Source: Fonticula-like sp. SCN 57-25
Taxonomy: Eukaryota > Nucleariida > Rotosphaerida
Assembly (NCBI GenBank): GCA_001724245.1
Contig: MEDX01000042.1
Coordinates: forward strand, 1 to 32,399
Direction: 5' to 3'
Length of the DNA: 32,399 nucleotides
Shown here piece by piece: positions 8,817-17,076 of the stretch; position 1 is the stretch's first letter; every line of letters begins with the position of its first letter. Both the position numbers and the translations under genes were made by a program. The notes under the pieces are model-generated. The model ran no database searches and was not told the origin of the DNA. It saw nothing but the letters and a program-made list of their open reading frames with translations.

Positions 8817-9881
8817 ATGTTTCGTGCGGGGATGTCGTGGCCGGCGCTGGTGCTGTGCTCGGTACTACTCGTCCTGCTGCAGAGTCACCACGCGAGCGGC
8901 GTTGTGATTGAGCTTTCGTCGAATACGACGTATCTTTCGAGGTCGGCTGCGTTTGGTCCGCTCCTGGAGCTCGAAGTTGGCCGGCGGGGCCCGCTGGTGC
9001 CGATGGCCTACTACGAGCCGGACAATGTCGACGCGTGCCGCCCGATGGCCGTGCCGTGCCCAAACATTACCGACTGGGTTGCGCTTGTTATGCGCGGCGG
9101 CGAAGAGTGCTACTTTATTGACAAGGTGCGGCACATGATGGAGTGCGGCGCGTACGCGGTGATTGTCGGCAACAATCAGCCGGGCCTCATCATCATGAAT
9201 GCCAACGAGAATGACGATGATGTGACGATCCCCGCCGTTTTGATCGAGCAGACGTCGTACTTTGACCTTTTCAGCCGCATTTCCCCCGAGTCGCCTTACA
9301 CGACCGAGGTCCTTCTCCTTCGCGAAGAGTACACCGTCTGGCCGATGCTCGACGTTGTCCTCGTCGTCCTCGTCACCCCGCTCGTGCTGTTCATCTTTTT
9401 CTACTCTGTCTGGCGCGTACGGCGACGCATGCTCATGCAGCGCGAAGTGGCGCCGCCGGCGGTCGTCATCACGCTGCCGCGCAAGACGTTCAGCAAGAGC
9501 GAGTACGTCGAGGGCGACCCCGACACGTGCGCCATCTGCCTCGAGGACTTTGAGGACGGCGCTGACCTCCGCCAACTGCCCTGCAAGCACGAATTCCACG
9601 TCCTCTGCATTGACCCGTGGCTCACGACAAGGAAACGCTTCTGCCCGCTCTGCAAGGCCGACGCGCTCACGCCGGTCGCCTCTGCGACGCAGCCTGAGGG
9701 AGAGCCGCTCTTGCACGACGCCGACGTCGAGGCCGCCGCGGGCAGCGCCTCTTTGAGAGCGGCGCCGACGGCCGACGAGTCGCCGCTGCTAAGTGAGGTT
9801 GTCGTTGACAGCGACGATGGGAGCGATGGGGAGAGCGAGACGGCAGCGGCAGCGCAGAGCGGCAACGCACCGGTATTATAG
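8817..9881 (+). CDS. PA-TM-RING E3 ubiquitin ligase (Goliath/RNF13 type), 354 aa, single exon
   Basis: This is a type I membrane E3 of endosomes or lysosomes by family. It has a signal peptide (about 1-27, hydrophobic core WPALVLCSVLLVLL), a protease-associated lumenal domain (about 33-150; GPLVPMAYYEPD, VALVMRGGEECYFIDKV and the IPAVLIEQTSYFDLF strand are typical), one transmembrane helix (about 175-199, VVLVVLVTPLVLFIFFYSV), a basic stop-transfer stretch, and a RING-H2 finger (about 238-279) with C-x2-C-x14-C-x-H-x2-H-x2-C-x11-C-x2-C, all eight ligands present. The acidic tail has two acidic dileucine motifs, EGEPLL and DESPLL, the type that AP adaptors read for endolysosomal sorting. I chose ATG 8817 because it directly precedes the signal peptide. 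Family assignment is secure; substrate unknown. Confidence 0.95.
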   Translation: MFRAGMSWPALVLCSVLLVLLQSHHASGVVIELSSNTTYLSRSAAFGPLLELEVGRRGPLVPMAYYEPDNVDACRPMAVPCPNITDWVALVMRGGEECYFIDKVRHMMECGAYAVIVGNNQPGLIIMNANENDDDVTIPAVLIEQTSYFDLFSRISPESPYTTEVLLLREEYTVWPMLDVVLVVLVTPLVLFIFFYSVWRVRRRMLMQREVAPPAVVITLPRKTFSKSEYVEGDPDTCAICLEDFEDGADLRQLPCKHEFHVLCIDPWLTTRKRFCPLCKADALTPVASATQPEGEPLLHDADVEAAAGSASLRAAPTADESPLLSEVVVDSDDGSDGESETAAAAQSGNAPVL

Positions 9882-9952
9882 GACACGCTCAACGCGACAC
9901 ATTCGACACATGTATTGTACATATTTAGGACCGTTTTTGCCTTGCCTATCAC

Positions 9953-9958
9953 TTTATT
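9953..9958 (-). terminator. poly(A) signal AATAAA (minus strand) for the small membrane-protein gene
   Basis: TTTATT on the plus strand reads AATAAA on the minus strand, 40 bp past the stop of the gene at 9998-10219. It lies only about 70 bp after the stop of the RING gene, so the two convergent 3' ends are packed into 116 bp. Confidence 0.5.
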
Positions 9959-9997
9959 ATAATATTACGCATTGAAGATAAAACGTGGGAATTATGG

Positions 9998-10219
9998 CTA
10001 CACACTTGCTTCTTCGGACGGCGTGTCCTGCGCGGCGTCCGTGCGCTGCCAAATCGCGCTCTCGGCCCGCGCAAAAGAAAGCCAAACCAAGCACAAAAAA
10101 ACCGAATAGACAAGCCATTGCGAGGTGAGCATACTAGTCGCCACGCCGCTCACCACATAAATTGAGAAAAGGGCGAGGCATTCCAGGTACACCTGGTCCA
10201 CTTCAATGCTGCGCTGCAT
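9998..10219 (-). CDS. small two-helix membrane protein, 73 aa
   Basis: The minus-strand frame codes for a short polar N-terminus (MQRSIEVDQVY), two hydrophobic segments (about 12-32 LECLALFSIYVVSGVATSM; about 35-50 WLVYSVFLCLVWLSFARA) and a polar, acidic C-terminus. The second segment followed by SFARAES faintly recalls Asterix/WDR83OS, a small ER protein of the PAT insertion chaperone, which has W...ISFANSRSSED at the same place. That resemblance is weak and by eye, and the usual N-terminal extension is missing. The frame is supported by position (convergent to the RING gene, divergent from the RRM gene, AATAAA downstream) and by clear membrane character. An upstream exon cannot be excluded. 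Confidence 0.5.
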   Translation of the reverse strand: MQRSIEVDQVYLECLALFSIYVVSGVATSMLTSQWLVYSVFLCLVWLSFARAESAIWQRTDAAQDTPSEEASV

Positions 10220-10503
10220 GGGAGGCGGGCGGGAGTCGGCCGCGACGACGAATTCAATTTGGGCAATGACCGAAACGCACTAAAAGCCTCCGCTATTTAG
10301 CCATTTTGATGCGCTTTTCTGTTATAAAAACATAATTATGTTGTACACGTGCGTTTTTTAGGAGCACCAGTGGTCGTCGTCGGCTTTCCTTTATGCTTAA
10401 GCTACTCTCCAAGGTGTGGTATGCCCCCAAGCACTCGCCTTGCATCTTGAGAGGATTGCAGTTTGCAATTTGCAGTTTGCGAATCACCGATTCACCGCGT
10501 GGG
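10220..10503. promoter_or_regulatory. divergent promoter region
   Basis: These 284 bp lie between the start of the small membrane-protein gene (-) and the start of the RBM28-like gene (+). The region is AT-rich in the middle. Both promoters must lie here; no recognised element was found. An open frame extends upstream of 10504 to about 10393, but its translation is not conserved-looking. Confidence 0.4.
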
Positions 10504-13426
10504 ATGCCGCATCGTAGAAAGGGTGCAGCAGCGGCATCGGCCGCTGTACCGGCGCCTGCTGCGAGCACTGCTGCGGCTGTGGTCGACAAGAAGGCTGATT
10601 CTGTAAAGAAGGAGCGTCAGCCCCGGAAACGGGCGATGTCCGAGTCATCGCCCGCCGCCGATGTCCAGTCTGCGCAGGCCGCAGGGCAGCAGCCTCCGGC
10701 CAAGAAGACGCGCCGCGGTGGTGCCGGCCGCGAACGCAAGGGCAAGGCGGACGGCTCGGCCGACAGCAAGCACGAGATGAACCACACTACTCTTTTTGTT
10801 CGCAATCTTTCTTTCGACACGACTTCGAAAGACGTACGATCCCGCACATGTGCGCAGCATGGCCGCTCACGCTATGCGCCCTTGACAGCTCGAGAATCTC
10901 TTTGGCGGGATCGGCCCCGTCAAGTGGGCCTTTGTTGTGTCTGATCCGGAGAAGAAGACGAGCCGCGGCTTTGGCTACGTTCACTTGTGCGCACTTGCAT
11001 TTTACTCTTGCCTTTGCTGACCCTTCCTGTCAGCGTTATCCCCGAGGACGGCCAGCGCGCGCTTCAGGAGCTGCAAGGCCAGGCTATGAACAACCGCCCG
11101 CTCCGCATTCGCTATGCGCAGCAGCGCACCATCCAGCCCGCTGCCCCCACGCCCGCCGCGACCGCCGCCGCGCGCGAGGAGCGCACGCTGCAGCAGCTTG
11201 CGAACCGCTCGAACCGCCTCATTCTCCGCAACCTGCACTTCCAGACTCAAGAGGCCGACATTCGCGCGGTGGCGTCCAAGCACGGCACTGTTGAGGAGGT
11301 GAGCATTCCGACGAGCGCCGACGGCAAGCGCCGCGGCTTTGCCTTTGTCAAGATGGCCTCGCACAAGCAGGCGGCCAAGGCGCTCGAGGCGTTCAACACG
11401 ACAAAGCTCAAGGGCCGCGAGGTGGCGGCCGACTTTTCGGTGCCAAAGGACCGCTACGTGCAGGCGGCCGCGCTCGAGGCTGCCGAGCCCGAAGAGGCCG
11501 AAGAGGCCGAGGAGGAGCAGGAGGCGGGCGAGGAGGTCGAAGAGGAGGCGGAGGAGGGCGAGGAAGAGGCGGAGGCAGAGGAAGAAGAAGCCGAAGAGGA
11601 AGAAGCCGACGAAGATGAAGAAGATGAGGACTATGATGGTGAAGAAGATGATGAAGAGGACGACGAAGAGGAAGATGACGAAGATGATGATACAAAGCCC
11701 AAGGAAAAGCGCCCCGAAGGTATGCTCAACGACCATGCAATATGTTGTCTAACGATGAAATAGATGTGGATGACGGCTGCACCCTTTTCGTGCGCGGCGT
11801 CTCGTACGAGTCGACACAGGAGGAGGTCGAGACAGCGTACGCCCTCTTTTCTTGGTTTTTTTTTACCAACCCCACTCCTTTTGTAGTCTCCGCACGTTTG
11901 GCGAGCTCAAGTACTGCCTGCTGGTAAAGGACAAGGAGTCTGGCCGGCCAAAGGGCACTGCCTTTGTCAAGTTTGCCGATCCCGAGTCGGCCGTTGAGTG
12001 CCTTGCCGAGTCGCTGCGCATGCGCGAGGCGCAGCTGCGGCAGCAGGCGCGCCGCCCGTCGCCCAACTTTGTGTCGGTGGTGCCGCGCGTGCTTGGTCTC
12101 GAGAGCCCGCTCATCGTCGGTGGGCGTCTGCTGGACATTGTCAAGGCCGTCACTCGCACAGAGTCGGCGCAGATTGTGTCAGCGCGCGAGAAGAAGGATG
12201 ACAAGCGCAATCTCTACTTGTCTCGTGAAGGCCGTACGTCTACTATGTTTTGTAAACATTATTTTGTGCTCGTTTGGCTTGCGGTGTGCTTGTTTTTGTA
12301 TGTTTTTCCTCGTTTCTCCGCCTTTTTCCTGCCGCCTCTCTTGCTCACTTTTCATTTTCTTGCAGATTTGGATCCGTTGTCCGAGGCGTACGCTCAGCTC
12401 CCCAAGGGCGAGCAGGCCAAGCGCGACGCCGCCGCGGCCGAGAAAAAGGCCAAGCTCAAGAACCCCAACTACTTTGTGTCCAAGACGCGTCTCTCTGTGC
12501 GCAATATGCCGCTCGATGTGGACGAGTCGGCGCTCCAGCGCGTCTGCCTCGAGGCCGTCGCGGCGCGCGCCAAGCCCGAGTCGAACGCCAATACGTCCGA
12601 GCGCTCCATGGACGGCTTTGGCAAGGCGCCAAAGATCAAGCAGGTCAAGATTGTCCGCAGCGCCGACCGCCGCGACGCGTCGGGCCAGGGCCGCTCCAAC
12701 GGATTTGGCTTTGTCGAGTTTGAGAACCACACGCACGCCCTCATGGCGCTCCGCCAGATGAACAACAACCCCAAGGCGTTTGGCAAGGCGGGCAGCAGGA
12801 GGCCGTTTGTCGAGTTTGCGCTCGAGGATGTCCAGGCAATTCGCAAGCGCGCCATGCGCATGCACAAGCAGAAGCAGGGAGGGTCGCGCCAGGGGGGCGC
12901 CGCGGATGACGACGGCGAGGCGGGCGAGGCAGAGGCCGACGCCGCTGGCAGTGAAGAGCCGCGCTTCCTCAGCAACGGCCGTGGCGGTCGCGGTGGTCGC
13001 GGTGGCTTTGGTGGTCGCGGCGGCCGTGGTGGTCGTGGTGGCCGTGGCGGTCGCGGCGGGTTTGGCGGCGGTGTCATGCGCGGCGATGACGCAGGCGAGC
13101 GTGGCGGTTTCCGCGGCGGTCGTGGCGGTCGTGGTGGCCGTGGCGGGTTTGGCGAGTCGCGTGGCGGCCGTGGCGGTCGTGGTGGCTTTGGTGGCCGGGA
13201 AGAGTCGCGCGGTGGCCGTGGCGGCTTTGGTGGCCGCGACGAGTCGCGTGGTGGCCGCGGCGGGCGCGGCGGATTTGCCAAGTCAAGTGGCGGGTTTGAG
13301 GCGTCGTCGGGCGGCTTTGGCAAGTCTGACGGCGGGTTTGGCAAGTCGAATGGCGGGTTTGAGGCGGGAAAGCGCAGCGGCGGCAAGTTTGAGGACCGCG
13401 GCGCGAAGCGCACAAAGACTTATTAA
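10504..13426 (+). CDS. RBM28/Nop4-like nucleolar protein, four RRMs plus RGG tail, 6 exons, 864 aa
   Basis: RBM28/Nop4 acts in the nucleolus in large-subunit pre-rRNA maturation. Exons are 10504-10833, 10889-10986, 11034-11719, 11764-11836, 11887-12233 and 12366-13426; each junction rejoins an RRM in frame. RRM1 is about 95-175 (TTLFVRNLSFD, RGFGYVHF), RRM2 about 203-282 (LILRNLHFQTQ, RRGFAFVKM), then a long Glu/Asp tract (about 300-365), RRM3 from about 376 (CTLFVRGVSYEST, KGTAFVKF), the family-typical RNLYLSREG, and RRM4 from about 552 (RLSVRNMPLDVD, NGFGFVEF) followed by RPFVEFALEDVQAIRKR. This order, and RNLYL-REG before the last RRM, match RBM28 and yeast Nop4. From about 717 to the end there is an RGG/FGG-rich tail like those of fibrillarin or Gar1, which human RBM28 lacks to my knowledge. 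Intron donors are GTACGA, GTGCGC, GTATGC, GTACGC and GTACGT. Family assignment is strong. Confidence 0.92.
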
Positions 13427-13749
13427 GCTTTTTGTACACAACTCACGCACATAGTTTTGCCCTGTTTGTTGTAATGAATTTCTTTATTGCTCATTATGCA
13501 TTTCCCAAAAGTGGTCACAGACGTTATGGCCATGGACAATCCTGCCATGCGCGGAACGATGATTTGGATTTAATCCGCATTTTTTTCACACTTTCTTCTT
13601 CTTTTTGTCATTTGGGCCAAGTGCTTGTTGCTCAACTCTCTTTTCGGCACCAGATTCCTGTCAATCTCTAGTCGATTTCCAGTGGATTTTCTCCATGCCC
13701 ATTTTTTCCTCCGACACGTAATCATGCAAACTGCAAACTGGAGAATGTC

Positions 13750-13792
13750 TTCTGGACGAATCTGGAAGGTTGCGCCTTATTCCGGAACCTTC
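13750..13792 (+). promoter_or_regulatory. heat-shock elements of the Hsp104/ClpB gene
   Basis: A perfect three-unit element TTCnnGAAnnTTC lies at 13780-13792. Upstream, at 13750-13767, four units keep the same 5-bp phase (TTC, GAC, ATC, GAA), two of them with one mismatch. These are binding arrays for trimeric HSF. They lie about 35-75 bp before the TATA-like box of a heat-shock gene, so the assignment is well supported by position and by the gene's family. Confidence 0.85.
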
Positions 13793-13823
13793 GACGGATC
13801 CCGACGACAAGGGGCAGGCGGGC

Positions 13824-13830
13824 TTTATAA
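13824..13830 (+). promoter_or_regulatory. TATA-like box of the Hsp104/ClpB gene
   Basis: TTTATAA sits between the heat-shock elements and the start codon (127 bp upstream of ATG). It is embedded in an inverted repeat, GCAGGC...GCCTGC (about 13815-13836). A TGACGTCG site follows. Confidence 0.6.
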
Positions 13831-13956
13831 GCCTGCTTCCCGAGTGACGTCGTGCCACTTTTTCCCTCCACCTCTGCGTCTGCGCATCCCTAGTTTCTCT
13901 CCTAGCTTTCTCTTCATTTCACACTTTATCAACCTCGTCCGCCACTCTAGTCTACC

Positions 13957-16731
13957 ATGGTGAAGCCCGAGGTGTTTACGAAAAAGTCGACGGAGCTGCT
14001 CAACAGCGCAGCGACGATCGCGCAGGACAAGAAGAATGTGCAGGTGCATCCGGTGCATCTTGCGCTCGCCATCTTCCACGACAATGAGGGCCTCGGCCCG
14101 CAGCTAATCCGCAAGGCCGGCGGCAATATGGATGACCTGGAGCCGAACCTTCAGCGCCTGGTGAACCGCCTTCCCAAGCAGGATCCGGCCCCGCCGTCCT
14201 CCAGCCTCAGCGGCCCGTTGTTGGATGTGCTCGAAGCCGCCGACGCCGCGCGCGAGAAGCAAAAGGACTCGTTTTTGGCCGTCGACCACCTTCTCATCGG
14301 CCTCCTAACCGACAAGGGCGTCCTCGAGGCGCTCGGCACCGCCGGCATCTCCAAGACGGGCCTCGAGGAGGCGATCAAGCAGGTCCGCGGAAACCGCCGC
14401 GTCGACAGCGACAAGGCCGACGCGACCTACGATGCGCTCAACAAGTACGGCGTTGACCTCGTTGAGCGCGCCGAGCAGGGCAAGCTCGACCCTGTCATCG
14501 GCCGCGATGAGGAGATCCGCCGCGTCATCCGCGTCCTTTCCCGCCGCACCAAGAACAACCCCGTGCTCATCGGCGAGCCCGGTGTTGGCAAGACCGCCAT
14601 TGTCGAGGGCCTCGCTGAGCGAATTGTGCGCGGCGACGTCCCCGACAACCTCAAGGCGCGCCTCGTGTCGCTCGATATGGGTGCTCTGATTGCCGGAGCG
14701 AGCTACCGCGGCGAGTTTGAGGAGCGTCTCAAGGCTGTCCTCAAGGAGGTGCAGGACTCGCACGGCGGTATCATTCTCTTCATTGACGAGATTCACCTTG
14801 TGCTCGGCGCCGGCAGCACTGGCAGCGGCGCCATGGACGCGGCCAACTTGCTCAAGCCGATGCTTGCGCGCGGCGAGCTGCGCTGCATTGGCGCCACCAC
14901 CCTCGACGAGTACCGCAAGCACATTGAAAAGGACGCTGCCTTTGAGCGTCGCTTCCAGCCCGTGCAGGTGCGCGAGCCGAGCGTCGTCGACACCATCTCG
15001 ATTCTTCGCGGCCTCAAGGAGCGCTACGAGACGCACCACGGCGTGCGCATCACCGACTCTGCCCTCGTCGCCGCCGCGCAGCTCTCGACGCGCTACATTA
15101 CTCAGCGTTTCCTTCCCGACAAGGCTATCGATCTCGTCGACGAGGCGTGCGCCAACGCGCGCGTCCAGCTCGACTCGCAGCCCGAAGTCATTGATCAGCT
15201 CGACCGCCGCCGCCTGCAGCTCGAGGTCGAGGCCACCGCGCTCGAGAAGGAATCGGACGTTGCCAGCAAGCAGCGCCTCCAGGGTGTCCGCGCCGAGATC
15301 GCCACCATTGACGACCAGCTCAGGCCGATCAAGCTCAAGTACGAGACCGAAAAGGGCCGCGTCGACGAGATCCGCGCGCTCAAGAAGAAGCTTGACGACG
15401 TTCGCCAAAAGATTGTCATTGCCGAGCGCGACCGCGACATTGCCAAGAGCGCCGACCTGCGCTACTACGCCGTGCCCGAGCTCGAGCGCAAGATTGCCGA
15501 CCTCGAGCGCTCCTCCAACGAGGAGGCTGAAGCCGCCGCAAACGCCGCCGCCGCCGCCGCCGCAGCCACTACCGACGAGGAGCTCGCCAAGTCCCCCAAG
15601 TCGCCCCGCCTCCGCGCCGCGCAGGCAATGTCGGCCGGCCCGCTGCTCACCGAGGTCGTCGGCCCCGAGCAGATCGCCGAGGTGGTGTCGCGCTGGACGG
15701 GCATCCCCGTGTCCAAGCTGTCCGAGACTGAGCGCGACAAGCTGCTGACCCTCAGCGATCGCCTTCACGAGCGCGTCGTTGGCCAGGACGTGGCGGTCGA
15801 CGCCGTCGCCGAGGCCGTTCTGCGCTCGCGCGCTGGCCTTTCTCGCTCGCAGCAGCCGACGGGCAGCTTCCTCTTCCTCGGCCCGACCGGTGTCGGCAAG
15901 ACTGAGCTCGCCAAGGCGCTTGCCGTTGAGCTTTTTGACGACGAAAAGGCGATGGTTCGCATCGACATGAGCGAGTACATGGAGCAGCACGCCGTCGCGC
16001 GCCTCATTGGTGCGCCGCCCGGCTACGTTGGCCACGACGAAGGCGGCCAGCTGACCGAGGCCGTCCGCCGCCGCCCCTACGCTGTCGTCCTCTTTGACGA
16101 GGTGGAAAAGGCGCACCCGCAAGTGTTCAACGCGCTGCTTCAGGTGCTCGACGACGGCCGCCTCACCGACGGCCGCGGCCGCACGGTCGACTTTACCAAC
16201 ACGGTCATCATCATGACGAGCAACATTGGCTCCGAGTCGCTTCTCGCCGACGTTGAGCAGAGCGGCCAGATCACCAGCACGAGCCGCGACGCTGTTCTTC
16301 GCGCCGTCCGCGCCCACTTCCGTCCCGAGTTCCTCAACCGCCTCGACGACATTGTCATCTTTGAGCCGCTCGGCCGCGAGCAGCTCCGCAGCATCGTGCG
16401 CCTCCAGTGCAACCAGCTCGGCTCGAGGCTCGCCGACCGCGACATCCAGCTCGAGCTCAGCGACAACGCAGTCGACCTCATCCTCGCCACGGCGTACGAC
16501 CCGGTGTACGGCGCTCGCCCGATCAGGCGCTACATCGAAAAGGTGGTTGTCACCGAGCTGTCGCGCATGGTGCTCCGCGGGTCGCTTCCGGACCACAGCA
16601 TCTGCAACGTCGACGCGCAGGTGGTGCAGGGAGCCGACAAGCCCTCATTTGTCTACCAGGTCGTCGCCAAGGCTGACTCGATGGACGTCGACACTGATGC
16701 CACTCGCGACGTCAAGAGGCCAAAGGTGTGA
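13957..16731 (+). CDS. HSP104: Hsp104/ClpB AAA+ disaggregase, 924 aa, single exon
   Basis: This hexameric ATPase threads proteins out of aggregates with Hsp70. It has an N-domain with two Clp repeats (about 1-145), AAA-1 with Walker A GEPGVGKT (206-213) and Walker B ILFIDE (to E278), the pore-loop Tyr in [11 protein letters not shown], the coiled-coil M-domain that defines ClpB/Hsp104 (about 400-525), and AAA-2 with Walker A GPTGVGKT (642-649), the pore-loop Tyr in GAPPGYVG (Y690) and Walker B VVLFDE (to E715). The C-terminal region has the [10 protein letters not shown] sensor-2 motif. There is no targeting peptide, so it is probably cytosolic or nuclear. Between the M-domain and AAA-2 there is an unusual Ala-rich, SPKSP-containing insertion (about 522-565). 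The C-terminus ends in an acidic stretch then DVKRPKV, not the DDLD of yeast Hsp104. Heat control is indicated by the upstream elements. Symbol follows the eukaryotic cytosolic family name. Confidence 0.96.
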   Translation: MVKPEVFTKKSTELLNSAATIAQDKKNVQVHPVHLALAIFHDNEGLGPQLIRKAGGNMDDLEPNLQRLVNRLPKQDPAPPSSSLSGPLLDVLEAADAAREKQKDSFLAVDHLLIGLLTDKGVLEALGTAGISKTGLEEAIKQVRGNRRVDSDKADATYDALNKYGVDLVERAEQGKLDPVIGRDEEIRRVIRVLSRRTKNNPVLIGEPGVGKTAIVEGLAERIVRGDVPDNLKARLVSLDMGALIAGASYRGEFEERLKAVLKEVQDSHGGIILFIDEIHLVLGAGSTGSGAMDAANLLKPMLARGELRCIGATTLDEYRKHIEKDAAFERRFQPVQVREPSVVDTISILRGLKERYETHHGVRITDSALVAAAQLSTRYITQRFLPDKAIDLVDEACANARVQLDSQPEVIDQLDRRRLQLEVEATALEKESDVASKQRLQGVRAEIATIDDQLRPIKLKYETEKGRVDEIRALKKKLDDVRQKIVIAERDRDIAKSADLRYYAVPELERKIADLERSSNEEAEAAANAAAAAAAATTDEELAKSPKSPRLRAAQAMSAGPLLTEVVGPEQIAEVVSRWTGIPVSKLSETERDKLLTLSDRLHERVVGQDVAVDAVAEAVLRSRAGLSRSQQPTGSFLFLGPTGVGKTELAKALAVELFDDEKAMVRIDMSEYMEQHAVARLIGAPPGYVGHDEGGQLTEAVRRRPYAVVLFDEVEKAHPQVFNALLQVLDDGRLTDGRGRTVDFTNTVIIMTSNIGSESLLADVEQSGQITSTSRDAVLRAVRAHFRPEFLNRLDDIVIFEPLGREQLRSIVRLQCNQLGSRLADRDIQLELSDNAVDLILATAYDPVYGARPIRRYIEKVVVTELSRMVLRGSLPDHSICNVDAQVVQGADKPSFVYQVVAKADSMDVDTDATRDVKRPKV

Positions 16732-17076
16732 CTAGCTTCGAGGAAGCGCAAGAAGCCGTAAGAGCGCGCAGGCTCACGAGCGAGCAATTAAGTATTTATG
16801 TTTGTTTTTATCTTTTATTTATCTGACATCCTTTGTGTCTGCTTGGCTATTTATTGCTTGTGATTTATGTTATTTTATTGTAAGAACAATGGTTTTAATA
16901 AGAGTCCATTGCTTGAAAATCTATACATTATACATGTCAGAATGAATGCAGATGTTGCCTTGGAGGTTCCCTTTGGGGGTGCATGATGAAAAGTAAACAC
17001 GCAAAGTGTAAGTGAGTGGAAGGTAACTCTTGGCGGATGACTTATGCAAGCACGCAAAAAGCGCGCAACGTGTTGA
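16732..17076. other. convergent 3' intergenic region
   Basis: An AT-rich spacer lies between the stops of Hsp104 (+) and the glycosyltransferase (-). It contains many TTTAT/ATTTA strings; no gene or RNA is visible. Confidence 0.5.

Larger units (their letters stand above)
13427..13956. other. intergenic: 3' UTR of the RBM28-like gene and Hsp104 promoter
   Basis: No gene is supported. The first 300 bp are AT-rich 3' flank. The second half carries heat-shock elements and a TATA-like box (separate entries) ahead of the Hsp104 start at 13957. Confidence 0.6.

Noticed and set aside
8264-8911. Plus-strand open frame overlapping the start of the RING gene
   Set aside because: It has no domain character and ends inside the clear signal-peptide/PA coding region in another frame.
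14305-16596. Long open frame (over 700 codons) antisense to Hsp104
   Set aside because: It mirrors a highly conserved gene; GC-rich third positions remove stops on the opposite strand. Its translation is low-complexity and matches no family.
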